Part shown: piece after piece, positions 30,142 through 39,153 of the stretch
Layout of the letters: every line of letters starts with the position of its first letter
How positions within the stretch are numbered: the stretch's first letter is position 1
NCBI GenBank assembly: GCA_945267035.1
Contig: CALYOS010000004.1
Location: forward strand, 1 to 64,000
Origin: an uncultured Neisseriaceae bacterium
GTDB lineage: Bacteria; Pseudomonadota; Gammaproteobacteria; Burkholderiales; Neisseriaceae
Length of the DNA stretch: 64,000 nt
Direction: 5' to 3'
Position numbers and translations under genes: made by a program
The notes under the pieces: generated by a model
What the model saw: the letters and a program-made list of their open reading frames with translations, nothing else
Database searches by the model: none
Told to the model about the DNA's origin: nothing

Positions 30142-31634
30142 GAGCTTTGCATACCACCGTGGTTAATACGTTGCAATAATTGACTCATTGCCAAAACAAC
30201 TTCTTCAGGGGGAGTCTGAATTTCTGTGCGGATTGACTGCAACATTTTTTCAAGCCGTCCCCATTCTTCGGCACGTTCATATAAGTCAAATAATGTAATG
30301 TAAAGCTGAGATTCCTGCGGATAGAGTAATACTGATTTTTCGAGCAAATCCATTGATTCATCAAACTGACCGTATGTCAGCAAGGATTTCACATCATGCA
30401 ATACCCGTTCACCTGGGGTTTCACCTACATCATTACCTGAATTTGAATTTTCAACCAAAGGCAAGCGTTTGGCCTTAAGTGCACTACTGTTAACGGGTAA
30501 ATAACCTTGATTAATGCCTATATCTCTTAAGACGGTTTCCCCAGGTTTTTTTTCTAGCTCTTCAAACATAGGATGTTGGCCCAAGCTATAACCCCAGCCA
30601 AGCATACGTTCCTTCACTTTATTGCCATATTTACCCAATGAATAGTATAGATTCCACAAATGCTGGGCAAATACATTGATGCTATTATGGCGATAATCCA
30701 AGGCAAGGGCATCGATAATGAGACCGGCTGGCTTTTTGGAAGTTTTGATGGCTTTATTCAAGCATCTGATGGCCGCATCATAAGGCAGTTGCTCTTTGAG
30801 CAATGCATAGCTGTTTTCAGGTTTAGAAAAGCTAAGAATAACTTCACGCTCATCTCCACGAATGTTGAAGTGGCCTACATAACCTTCTACAAGTGGTTCG
30901 AGAGCTTGGTCAGCATCCTGTTCATTTAAAGCATCTTCTGCGATAACATGTTCATCAGGCATTTGAGAATGATCAATGCCGGCTTCTTTTTCAGTTTCTT
31001 TAACGTCCCAATGCAATAAATCTTCTGCCAGAACGCGTAGACCTAAATGATTTTCATCCAGCCCGAGTCCCTGACGAATGAGATTTTCAATACTCGGCTG
31101 ATCAAATGCATGACGATATACATCAATAACTTCACACAATTTATCTGCATCCTTAGCTTGAATGCATAAATCAGCCAGTTCAGCCGCCAAAGTGCTAACC
31201 ATGGCTTCGCTTTGCGAACTGGCATTTTGCTCTAAATAGGTGGCTAAAGACTCGGCAGCTTTTTGAAAATAACCAAACTGTTTGTAAACTTTATATTCAG
31301 TTAGATGATCTACTGTAGCAACGGAAACCGTTGTCTCATCTGAAGTAGTCGAATTCCAATCCCAATCCTGTGATACCGTGGTCTTTTTAGGCTCTGGCTT
31401 TTCAACTTTGGTCGTAGACGCCGCTACAGGTTTTTTTTCTTTTGATATGTTGTTTTTTTTGTTTACAGAGGTCGTTTTCCCCTTATTTTTGGTTTTACCA
31501 GAGGATTTGGAGGATTTTGAAGACGAATTTTTTTTAGTTGACTGAGGGCGCCCGCCTGCTTTTTGGCGTTTATAAACGACAAACAACACCACCAGCAGAA
31601 CAATTAAAATGGGCACAATTAATATTGGATCCAT
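30138..31634 (-). CDS. FimV-like membrane-anchored TPR protein
   Basis: 498 aa. An N-terminal membrane segment (PILIVPILIVLLVVLFVVYK in essence, residues 3-21) is followed by a lysine/serine/threonine-rich low-complexity linker to about residue 95 and then a helical, TPR-like part (YKVYKQFGYFQKAAESLATY; SLLTYGQFDESMDLLEKSV). This order resembles the cytoplasmic half of FimV/TspA proteins, which organise poles and type IV pili. No LysM domain is present. First gene of the operon with the receiver-like, GTPase and roadblock genes. Confidence 0.6.
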   Translation of the reverse strand: MDPILIVPILIVLLVVLFVVYKRQKAGGRPQSTKKNSSSKSSKSSGKTKNKGKTTSVNKKNNISKEKKPVAASTTKVEKPEPKKTTVSQDWDWNSTTSDETTVSVATVDHLTEYKVYKQFGYFQKAAESLATYLEQNASSQSEAMVSTLAAELADLCIQAKDADKLCEVIDVYRHAFDQPSIENLIRQGLGLDENHLGLRVLAEDLLHWDVKETEKEAGIDHSQMPDEHVIAEDALNEQDADQALEPLVEGYVGHFNIRGDEREVILSFSKPENSYALLKEQLPYDAAIRCLNKAIKTSKKPAGLIIDALALDYRHNSINVFAQHLWNLYYSLGKYGNKVKERMLGWGYSLGQHPMFEELEKKPGETVLRDIGINQGYLPVNSSALKAKRLPLVENSNSGNDVGETPGERVLHDVKSLLTYGQFDESMDLLEKSVLLYPQESQLYITLFDLYERAEEWGRLEKMLQSIRTEIQTPPEEVVLAMSQLLQRINHGGMQSS

Positions 31635-31767
31635 ATCTTATGCCCTTCTTTTATTTGAATAACATTTAAGCGCATTATTAAATGCATATTTTCCATTGCC
31701 AGAACATTGCTTACAATTATTAACAGATTATTATATTTTACCTGAGCTTGCGTTTATTAGCTAGATT

Positions 31768-33072
31768 TTATTTTACCTGAGGCAACATCCCGTTTGGCAA
31801 TAATTGCCACACATATCCTGGAAATTTCATTTTTCCTGCTAAAGCACCTGCTTCATCACCATATCCCCAGAAATAATCTACTCTGACCGCGCCGTTAATC
31901 GCGCTGCCAGTATCTTGCGCCATAATCAGGCGATTTAACCCATAACCATTAGCCGGATGGGTGGTGGCCAGAAATAATGGTGCGCCTAAACTAATAAAAT
32001 GACTGTCTACGGCAGCTGAGTAACCACTGGTTAAAGGAACACCAAGTGCCCCAGTTGGTCCACTAGCCGGTTCAGTTGACGCGCGGAAAAAAACATAGCT
32101 GGGATTTTGCCCTAATACCTCTGCTAATTGTTGCGGGTGCTGTTGTAACCACGCCTTTATCCCTTGCATTGATGTTTGAGCCAATGGCAGATAACCTTTA
32201 TTAGCCATATATTTACCAATAGAAACATAGGGATAATCATTTTTATTGGCAAAGCCAAGCCGTATCATGCGTCCATCGGGGGTTTGTAATTGCCCTGATC
32301 CTTGTACATGCAGGAAGAAAAGTTCGACTGGATCGTTAGCATAACCCAATATGGGGGCTTTGCCATTAAGTGCACCAGCATTAATCTGTGCCCGGGTATA
32401 ATAGGGCACAAATTGATTCCCTTCGATTCTGCCTTTTATCGCTTTTGTTTTGTTGTTAAGGGGGAATGCGCTTAAATTGGCACTATACCTTCCATCTGCA
32501 GCAATAACTCCGCTATTTTTATTGGTTAAGCGGACACGCACGGTACCTTGCTGTTGGGTTGAAGATATTGGTACAACTATGAAATCATCTGGAATGCCAT
32601 AAATTGGAAACCGAGCCTGAGTTGTTTGCTTAGTATCACCGAGCAACATAGGTTCGTAATAACCGGTTACGGTGCCAGCCAATTGTCCGTTTTGGCTTAT
32701 TTGCCAAGGAGTAAAATATTGCTCAAAAAATTTCTTGGCATGATGATGACTTTTGCCAGTGTGCTGCGCTTGCTGACAAACCGCCTGCCATGAAGGCTGT
32801 GATTTTAGTTTGTGACAACTAACTTTAAATGCTTCAAGACTATCACCAAAAGACTGGTGCGACCATTCTGGTAAAGCCTGATACGAAGCCACTCGATAAC
32901 TCACCCCCGCTTTGTCAGGGTTAAACACATAATCAACAGGAAAAGCTTGCCCAACAGGCGACATGATTGTTTCAGTTGGTTGTGTCTTGTTTTTTTTATG
33001 AAACAAATTACATGCAGCCAGCATCAAAACGCTACTCAAAAGCAGATAACGGCGGATTTTTTTGAAGTTCAT
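31768..33072 (-). CDS. mltA: Membrane-bound lytic murein transglycosylase A
   Basis: Outer-membrane lipoprotein that cleaves peptidoglycan to 1,6-anhydro products. 434 aa. Lipoprotein signal peptide with lipobox LMLAAC at about residues 16-21. The MltA domain has GTVTGYYEPMLLG, and the 3D domain with the catalytic aspartate is in MAQDTGSAINGAVRVDYFWG near the C-terminus. Monocistronic, with 134 bases after it before the FimV-like gene. Confidence 0.94.
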   Translation of the reverse strand: MNFKKIRRYLLLSSVLMLAACNLFHKKNKTQPTETIMSPVGQAFPVDYVFNPDKAGVSYRVASYQALPEWSHQSFGDSLEAFKVSCHKLKSQPSWQAVCQQAQHTGKSHHHAKKFFEQYFTPWQISQNGQLAGTVTGYYEPMLLGDTKQTTQARFPIYGIPDDFIVVPISSTQQQGTVRVRLTNKNSGVIAADGRYSANLSAFPLNNKTKAIKGRIEGNQFVPYYTRAQINAGALNGKAPILGYANDPVELFFLHVQGSGQLQTPDGRMIRLGFANKNDYPYVSIGKYMANKGYLPLAQTSMQGIKAWLQQHPQQLAEVLGQNPSYVFFRASTEPASGPTGALGVPLTSGYSAAVDSHFISLGAPLFLATTHPANGYGLNRLIMAQDTGSAINGAVRVDYFWGYGDEAGALAGKMKFPGYVWQLLPNGMLPQVK

Positions 33073-33434
33073 GGCAAACTTTTTCTAAGTAATATCTAAA
33101 AATGAAAATGTGTAATAATATTATGGCAGGCTTTAGCAAATTAGAACAAGAGTAATGCGCATATATGATTGTTGCAAGAAATGCAGACGGGTTAAGCTTG
33201 ATATCTAGACACTTTGCTGCTTTTAAATATAAAAAGAATATCATTGACAATGCATGATGCTATTTGTGTATAGATGCTTTCTGATTAAGGAATAGGAGTT
33301 TAAGCTATCTGTGTTTATACTCAATTAATCAATTGAGAGCAATATTCATCCTACATAACTATTATTATTGACGTTGTCGCTAGGTGACCAATGAGATGTG
33401 TTTCATTTTTGTTGCATTAACTCATGCAATAATG
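33073..33434. other. Intergenic region between mltA and the BMC locus
   Basis: About 360 bases that should hold the mltA promoter; no gene was recognised. The right boundary is the terminator of the BMC operon at 33435-33472. Confidence 0.5.
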
Positions 33435-33472
33435 AAAAAAAAAGGACATCAACCTTATTTATGCTGATGTTC
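33435..33472 (-). terminator. Terminator of the pduA1-pduB1-tailed BMC-H operon
   Basis: In the leftward direction an 8-bp stem (33465-33472 with 33444-33451, one G-U pair) is followed by a run of nine or so U residues (A-run at 33435-33443). It lies 55 bases after the stop of the tailed BMC-H gene and marks the left end of the microcompartment locus. Confidence 0.8.
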
Positions 33473-33526
33473 TAAAATATTTTTAAATGTCTAAAAAGAA
33501 TATGATAAATATTTAAATTCCTAACT

Positions 33527-34027
33527 TTATTTATTTTTTTCTTTATTGGAAGTTAGCTTATTCCGTGTTTTGCTGGTTTTAGTAATAACTTTCTTTTCTT
33601 GATTCGGCTTTGATGCCGAATTTTGAGCCGATAATGCACTACTCTCTGAAATAGGTTGGCTAGGTTTTTCTTCAGTGATCACTGTTACATCAATAGATTG
33701 TAATGTATCCATTTTAATTGGATTGGGCAGTTGTTCTTTTGCTATGGTTTCTGGTGAATTTAAAATGAGATCTATTCCTTCAGCTACTCTCGGTATAATT
33801 TTAGTTGCAAAAACCTGTCCCACTTTTGCTGCAGCAATCGAGGCGGCCGCAATTGCAGCATTCACCGCACCTACCTCACCATAAATTTTGATTACGACCA
33901 TTCCTCCACCTTTGGTCAGTTCATAGCCAATGAGAGTGACATTGGCCGACTTCATGGCATTATCTGCTGCGGCTATGGCAGCACTTAATCCAACTGTTTC
34001 AATTAAGCCAATACTTTTTTCAATCAT
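33527..34027 (-). CDS. BMC-H shell protein with lysine-rich C-terminal tail
   Basis: Hexameric shell protein of the microcompartment. Residues 1-92 form a BMC domain (IGLIETVGLSAAIAAADNAM, then GYELTKGGGMVVIKIYGEVG). A 75-residue hydrophilic tail follows, rich in serine, lysine and asparagine, with no cysteines, unlike the iron-sulfur tail of PduK. ATG at 34025-34027 is chosen because AGG lies seven bases upstream; an in-frame TTG lies six bases earlier. Third gene of the pduA1-pduB1 operon. The tail may contact cargo or the cytosolic side; this is inferred. Confidence 0.9.
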   Translation of the reverse strand: MIEKSIGLIETVGLSAAIAAADNAMKSANVTLIGYELTKGGGMVVIKIYGEVGAVNAAIAAASIAAAKVGQVFATKIIPRVAEGIDLILNSPETIAKEQLPNPIKMDTLQSIDVTVITEEKPSQPISESSALSAQNSASKPNQEKKVITKTSKTRNKLTSNKEKNK

Positions 34028-34039
34028 AATCAAACCTAA

Positions 34040-34828
34040 TTAAATGTAAGGTGTAGTCGTTGATTTCAGGACACTCGGATCGAGTGTTGATAATAGGTTC
34101 AGCCCGACTTCTCTGGCTGCTATCACTGCCTGTCGCACCGCGCCAGAATCTCCTGAGAAGGTAAAGATCACTTCATTGCTGTAGCTGGTGCCATGACCCG
34201 GGCTTGAATAACCAACAGCTTCTACCACCGCTGACTTCGCTGCCACATCCGCTATCACTACACCTATCGCCGCTGGACATCCTACTGTCATCCCGAATGA
34301 TTTTCCTATCGGTGCGCCAAATGCCTGATTTAACGCGCTGCTGGCTCTTGCTGTGTACTGAAACTCCAGATGCCCTGCTGGTGATCCGTATACATCTCCC
34401 ATCGTCCGCTCTACTTCGTTTAACGATACTTCTATTGCCCGACGGGCATCCGATACATCTTCTGCTCCAAATATAATTAAGCTACCGTGGCCCCCTCCTC
34501 CTTCCGTATCGCGCGGTAATTCTATTTTGAGTATTTCGCTATTGGTTGCTTTTACCGCTTCATCCGCGGCAAATATTTGCGGACCAGCTCCGGTTCTTGC
34601 TCCCAACACCCCTATTGATCGATATTTCTTATCTATGCCCATAAGTTCATGCAGCTGACTATCGACATTGGCGATCACCAGTCCGATGGTGTGGCCTGTT
34701 GCTGTGCCTACGTATTCTGTTAGCCCGCATTCGCTATAATTTGAAGAAGCGACCTGTGCCGTTCCCAGAGAGGAGGATTGTTTCCTGATCACCTCTGATA
34801 CGATTTGTTCTACTAAATTCTGGCTCAT
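34040..34828 (-). CDS. pduB: BMC-T shell protein PduB (copy 1)
   Basis: Trimeric tandem-BMC shell protein, 262 aa, closely like enterobacterial PduB: GLVIANVDSQLHELMGIDKK, YRSIGVLGARTGAGPQIFAA, GDVYGSPAGHLEFQYTARAS, and SSPGHGTSYSNEVIFTFSGD. Residues 4-16 (NLVEQIVSEVIRK) form an amphipathic helix like the PduB N-terminus, which is known to tie shell to core. Strong ribosome-binding site GGAGAGGAGGG. The protein is identical to copy 2 at 46609-47397. Confidence 0.95.
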   Translation of the reverse strand: MSQNLVEQIVSEVIRKQSSSLGTAQVASSNYSECGLTEYVGTATGHTIGLVIANVDSQLHELMGIDKKYRSIGVLGARTGAGPQIFAADEAVKATNSEILKIELPRDTEGGGGHGSLIIFGAEDVSDARRAIEVSLNEVERTMGDVYGSPAGHLEFQYTARASSALNQAFGAPIGKSFGMTVGCPAAIGVVIADVAAKSAVVEAVGYSSPGHGTSYSNEVIFTFSGDSGAVRQAVIAAREVGLNLLSTLDPSVLKSTTTPYI

Positions 34829-35161
34829 CTCAGCCCTCCTCTCCAGTTATCAATTTTTCACTATGCCAGAAGGTAATATTTTTTCGACTTCGGTATGCGG
34901 CCGTGGGATAACATGGATAGACACCAGTTCACCGACTTTGCTTGCTGCTGCTGAGCCGGCGTCGGTAGCGGCTTTGACTGCACCAACATCACCTCTGACC
35001 ATCACGGTGACCAGTCCTGAACCTATTTTTTCGTAACCCACTAATGTGACATTCGCTGATTTAACCATGGTATCTGCGGCTTCAATCGCAGCGACTAAAC
35101 CTTTGGTTTCGATCATTCCTAACGCTTCTTGTTGCATGACAGCTCCTTAGATAGTTATTCA
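34044..35161. repeat. 1118-bp direct repeat, copy 1 (pduA-pduB)
   Basis: This segment appears identical base for base to 46613-47730 (offset 12,569) and covers both shell genes, their ribosome-binding sites and 24 bases before pduA. On the left the copies part at once, in front of different downstream genes. On the right identity stops at 35161, but weaker similarity continues into the promoter region at the same offset. Confidence 0.93.
34850..35137 (-). CDS. pduA: BMC-H shell protein PduA (copy 1)
   Basis: Main hexameric shell protein with a central metabolite pore, 95 aa. The sequence [20 protein letters not shown] and [19 protein letters not shown] is nearly that of enterobacterial PduA, and the C-terminus [16 protein letters not shown] keeps the family end. 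Pore residues lie in KIGSGLVT, as in PduA, which favours propanediol passage. AAGGAG ribosome-binding site. First gene of its operon; protein identical to the copy at 47419-47706. Confidence 0.96.
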   Translation of the reverse strand: MQQEALGMIETKGLVAAIEAADTMVKSANVTLVGYEKIGSGLVTVMVRGDVGAVKAATDAGSAAASKVGELVSIHVIPRPHTEVEKILPSGIVKN

Positions 35162-35279
35162 AATAAATTGATTATTTGAACGGTACGGATTGTTTTTTTC
35201 TGTTGTTTTATGCTGAAGAAAAATATTTTATGCAGCTGAATTATGATAATTTTTAGATGGTTTGATGGTAAAACGATGG

Positions 35280-35294
35280 TTGACAAAAGTCTTG
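35280..35294 (-). promoter_or_regulatory. Conserved 15-nt box upstream of pduA copy 1
   Basis: On the minus strand CAAGACTTTTGTCAA lies about 145 bases before the pduA1 start. The same box (one change) lies at exactly the same offset before pduA2. The surrounding sequence has diverged, so the box looks selected. It is a candidate binding site for the locus's AraC-type regulator; this is inferred. Confidence 0.5.
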
Positions 35295-35404
35295 CTAATA
35301 ACAGGGATTATTTTGCTGTTTAATAAAATTTATTCGCAATATATTGCTAATGGTAAACGGGCAGCAATTGATGTTTTAAAGTTTGGTTTTATTTTTAATG
35401 TGAT

Positions 35405-36652
35405 TTAATTAATATGATGCAGTTTGCTGCTCATGGGCAATTTCAATCTTACTATTGTGCCAAAATTTGGTTTATTTTGGCTTTCAATTTCTAAACCAAA
35501 TTGCTCACCAAATAGCAGTTTGAGACGATTTTGAACGTTTTTTATACCGATGCTTTTATCAAAATTTCGTTTGGTTGTATTGGAGAGAATGAAGGAGATT
35601 TTTTCTGGTGAAATTCCATCACCATTATCTGAGACTTCGATAAAAATGGTTTTTCCATCATCATAGGCTTTGATGCCGATATGGCTCTTTACTTCTCGTG
35701 GCTCAACGACATAATTGAAACAATTTTCTACTAAGGGTTGTAAGATTAAAAAGGGACTAGCAATTTCTAAATATTTATCCGGCACGGTGATTTCATAAGT
35801 AAATCGATCTTTCATGCGAATTTGCTGAATAGCCAGATATCTTCTGATGGAACGTACTTCACTACCGATGGTAATTAATGTGTTGTCTCCTTTTTTAAGT
35901 ATGTAACGCATCATATCCGAAAAAAGGTAAACCATCTCTTCTGTCTTTTCTGCATTTTCTAAAAAAGCGAGTTTTCCAATAGTATTGAGTACGTTAAATA
36001 AAAAATGAGGGTTGATTTGATAGGTTAATGCTTTATATTCTGCGTCGCGTAAAGCATGTTGTAACTGGGCTAAGTTACGTTGTTCTTCAGCTAACTTAAT
36101 GCTTTTTGCATGTAGTTGTTTTTGCATGTTGTGGATATAACCTTGCTCAGCTATACCATGGGTGACATTGGATAATAAGTTTGCTGCGGCTTCTAATCGT
36201 TCTAAAGAAATTGAGTTGTTTTTTGCGGTGCTTGTAGCTTGGTTAAACGTTTTTTTTTGGGTATTTTGCATGCAACCTATTTCCGGAGTATTGTGCTCTT
36301 TCTCCATCTCAATCTTGCCATGACCTAATAAAAAAACACCTAAATATTGTCCTCTTACTATCAATGGAGCAGCCACTTCGATAAATCCGCAGTCACATCG
36401 AGTGGCTTCTAATTTTTTTAAGCTTTGAATAGTACGTGTATCTGATTTTTTATTTTCGTAACAGTGATGTTTGTATATGTTTCCATGATAAGTATGATGA
36501 TCAAACAAGCCTGAATTATCTGGTTTAATCACCGCTATGCCTTTTTCATCAACAATGACTATATCGATACCCATTGCTTTTCTAAAGTGATTTTGTAGAG
36601 TCTGTAATCTCTCTATATCAATTAACTCGGTTAAATGAAAATGGTAAGTCAT
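35405..36652 (-). CDS. PocR-domain sensor histidine kinase, LytS type (copy 1)
   Basis: 415 aa. Residues 1-170 form a PocR sensory domain (HLTELIDIERLQTLQNHFRK; IEVAAPLIVRGQYLGVFLLG); PocR domains sense diols or related ligands in propanediol regulators. A coiled coil (about 180-205) leads to the His-kinase region with the phosphorylated histidine in YQINPHFLFNVLNTIGKL, and an HATPase domain with VENCFNYV and DNGDGISPEKI. The sensor part keeps only some of the cysteines of copy 2. No membrane segments, so it is cytoplasmic. Adjacent to pduA1 and metK. Confidence 0.88.
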   Translation of the reverse strand: MTYHFHLTELIDIERLQTLQNHFRKAMGIDIVIVDEKGIAVIKPDNSGLFDHHTYHGNIYKHHCYENKKSDTRTIQSLKKLEATRCDCGFIEVAAPLIVRGQYLGVFLLGHGKIEMEKEHNTPEIGCMQNTQKKTFNQATSTAKNNSISLERLEAAANLLSNVTHGIAEQGYIHNMQKQLHAKSIKLAEEQRNLAQLQHALRDAEYKALTYQINPHFLFNVLNTIGKLAFLENAEKTEEMVYLFSDMMRYILKKGDNTLITIGSEVRSIRRYLAIQQIRMKDRFTYEITVPDKYLEIASPFLILQPLVENCFNYVVEPREVKSHIGIKAYDDGKTIFIEVSDNGDGISPEKISFILSNTTKRNFDKSIGIKNVQNRLKLLFGEQFGLEIESQNKPNFGTIVRLKLPMSSKLHHIN

Positions 36653-36756
36653 GTAAAACCTATAGATTTTGGTATTTCATTATAGACTAGGCATGGTTGT
36701 TGAATTGTTAAGTAGATTGCTATGCAAAATTGTTGAATGCCTATAACTGAAACTCG

Positions 36757-37899
36757 CTATATTTGTGGAAATTTTTCCAATTGATCTAATTTTTCCCATG
36801 GAAATATATTTCGCCCAAAATGGCCGTAACAAGCTGTCGGAGTGTATATGGGTGATAATAAATTCAAATGGTTAATAATGTGATAAGGGCGTAAATCAAA
36901 TATCTCCTGAACTAATGCTTTCATTTTTGTGATCGCAATCTTTTCGGTATTGAATGTATTGAGCATCACGGAAACTGGTTCAGCCACGCCAATTGCATAA
37001 GCAATCTGGATTTCGCAACGACGCGCTAGCCCAGCTGCAACAATATGTTTGGCTACATAGCGTGCAGCATAGGCCGCACTCCGATCCACTTTTGAGGGAT
37101 CTTTGCCCGAAAATGCGCCACCACCATGATGGGCCGCCCCTCCATAGGTATCTATAATTATTTTGCGCCCAGTTAAACCACAATCAGCAGCCGGCCCACC
37201 GACAACAAAACGTCCGGTCGGATTAATCAGATACTGGGTAGAAGGTAAAATCCATCTTTGTGGAATGATGGGTTTAATAATTTCCTCAATAATGGCTTCT
37301 CTAAGTTGATCAAGTGAGATTGAAGGGTGGTGCTGTGAAGATAAAACAACGGTATCTACCCCTTTTATCTGGTTATTTTCATATAAAAATGTGATTTGTG
37401 ATTTTGCATCCGGCAATAAAAACGGTAATTGCTGATTTTTGCGCAACTGTGCCTGTCTTTCCATCAGGCGATGAGCGTAGGTAATTGCTGCGGGCATGAA
37501 TTCTGGGGTTTCATCGGTAGCGTAACCAAACATGATTCCCTGATCACCAGCACCCTGTTCTTCTATTATTGTCTGATCAATTGCACGGGAAATATCCATT
37601 GACTGATGACCAAGCATATTGATGACCGCACAGGTATGTCCATCAAAACCGGTTTCTGAATGGTTATATCCGACACGATTGATGGTTTTTCTGACCACAG
37701 ATTCATAATCAACGAGTGCCGTAGTGGTGATTTCTCCGGCTAAGATGACAGCACCAGTCTTGATTAAACATTCGCATGCTACACGCGCTTTGGAATCTTG
37801 GACTAATATGGCGTCTAATATTGCATCAGAAATTTGATCAGCTAATTTATCTGGATGCCCTTCGGAAACAGATTCTGATGTAAAAAGATAGTTATGCAT
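36757..37899 (-). CDS. metK: S-adenosylmethionine synthetase in the BMC locus
   Basis: Makes SAM from methionine and ATP. 380 aa, full length. The N-terminal [20 protein letters not shown] motif, [15 protein letters not shown], and [20 protein letters not shown] are intact, with the catalytic histidine and lysines present. The usual GGxxRHGGG reads GGAAHHGGG, an arginine-to-histidine change. Its place between the response regulator and a PocR kinase, in a locus that needs SAM for the glycyl-radical activase, suggests a dedicated SAM supply. Probably a second genomic copy, which cannot be checked here. Confidence 0.93.
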   Translation of the reverse strand: MHNYLFTSESVSEGHPDKLADQISDAILDAILVQDSKARVACECLIKTGAVILAGEITTTALVDYESVVRKTINRVGYNHSETGFDGHTCAVINMLGHQSMDISRAIDQTIIEEQGAGDQGIMFGYATDETPEFMPAAITYAHRLMERQAQLRKNQQLPFLLPDAKSQITFLYENNQIKGVDTVVLSSQHHPSISLDQLREAIIEEIIKPIIPQRWILPSTQYLINPTGRFVVGGPAADCGLTGRKIIIDTYGGAAHHGGGAFSGKDPSKVDRSAAYAARYVAKHIVAAGLARRCEIQIAYAIGVAEPVSVMLNTFNTEKIAITKMKALVQEIFDLRPYHIINHLNLLSPIYTPTACYGHFGRNIFPWEKLDQLEKFPQI

Positions 37900-38086
37900 C
37901 TTTTATCATTCCTGACTTTATCAATTTCTTCGCTTCATGCTAATCTTTGTTCCGCAAAATATCTTTACAACTATCTATACTTTTTTGTTCCTGCTGGTGG
38001 GCGTTGGGCAAATAAATACTAGTTAGTCTTAAAGTGATATGCTTTCGCAGATGCTATGCTCAATGAAATTTTTGGTGTGTATTTAT

Positions 38087-39136
38087 TCAAGAGGAAAGAC
38101 AGCATTCAACATTTTTATTTTCCTGACGGCGATATTCTGACGGTGATAGTCCTGTTTCTTTTTTAAATAGTCGGCAAAAATAGTTAGCATCATTATAAGC
38201 AAGCTCTAATGCGATGGTATTGATTTGCAAATCACTAAAACGTAAAAGTTGCTGGGCGAGGATTATTTTACGTTTGGAAATATATTCTGAAAAACCCATA
38301 CCAAATTCTTTTTTGAACAATCGACTTAAATAACAAGAGCTGATGTAGGCTTTTTCGGCAACTTTATCCAAAGAAATATCTTTTAAAATATTTTGTTCGA
38401 TGAAATGTTGAGCACGTTGAATTGGGGTTAATTTTTTGCCGGATGCTTTATACGCCATATCAAAAATACGGTGACTGATATCCAGCATCATTGACAGTAC
38501 TTTGTAGTAGTTACTTTTATCAAGTTGGGTATTATTTAGATATGATTCGTATTCATGTATTTGTTCGATATCCCACCCTTTAGCTTTGATTATTTGCTGC
38601 AGCAGATCGATTAAATTAAATATTTCCTGATTATTTTCAGCGATTATTTGATCATACTGTAGGGATAAACTTTCAATAATTTGATTATTCCATTCAATAT
38701 ACTGAAATTTATCCAGATATTGATTGAATGTTGCTTTTTGCTGTCTGATTTCATGACTTTTTTGCTCATTAAATTCTAAGCAGTTTTTGATTGTATTGAT
38801 GAGAACTTGTGGCTTAATTGGTTTGAGCAGGTAGTCATCTACCTTCAATCCGAACATATGCCGAGCTACATCAATATCATCATTGGCAGTGGTTACAATC
38901 ACTTTGGTTTCGTGGGATTTTCCGCGTAAATAGCGAATCACTTCCAAACCATTTGGTAACGGAATATTGATGTCAACCAATATTAGGTCGATATGATTAA
39001 GTTGATCAATGAGTTCAATAGCTTCTGAACCTTTACTCGCCTCAAATACTTTGATGCTGTCAAACCCCTTATTAATGATTTTCTTTAATGCCGCTAACTC
39101 GATTAATTCATCTTCGACTAATAGTATTTTATACAT
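38087..39136 (-). CDS. Response regulator with AraC-type DNA-binding domain
   Basis: 349 aa. The receiver domain (residues 1-120) has KILLVEDELIELAAL, the phosphoacceptor aspartate in LILVDINIPLPNGLEV and the conserved lysine in DDYLLKPIKPQVLI. A central helical part is followed by two AraC helix-turn-helix motifs (SLDKVAEKAYISSCYLSRLF and NTIALELAYNDANYFCRLF). Seventeen bases after the PocR kinase copy 2, so it is that kinase's partner. Likely activates the BMC operons. Confidence 0.92.
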   Translation of the reverse strand: MYKILLVEDELIELAALKKIINKGFDSIKVFEASKGSEAIELIDQLNHIDLILVDINIPLPNGLEVIRYLRGKSHETKVIVTTANDDIDVARHMFGLKVDDYLLKPIKPQVLINTIKNCLEFNEQKSHEIRQQKATFNQYLDKFQYIEWNNQIIESLSLQYDQIIAENNQEIFNLIDLLQQIIKAKGWDIEQIHEYESYLNNTQLDKSNYYKVLSMMLDISHRIFDMAYKASGKKLTPIQRAQHFIEQNILKDISLDKVAEKAYISSCYLSRLFKKEFGMGFSEYISKRKIILAQQLLRFSDLQINTIALELAYNDANYFCRLFKKETGLSPSEYRRQENKNVECCLSS

Positions 39137-39153
39137 ATTAAAATTCTCTAGTT

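Noticed and set aside
36980..37183. Tryptophan- and cysteine-rich minus-strand frame inside metK
   Set aside because: It is an out-of-frame reading of the conserved metK region and has no start signal.
36757..37899. metK as proof of horizontal transfer
   Set aside because: Sequence resembles ordinary proteobacterial MetK; without a second copy for comparison its origin cannot be judged.
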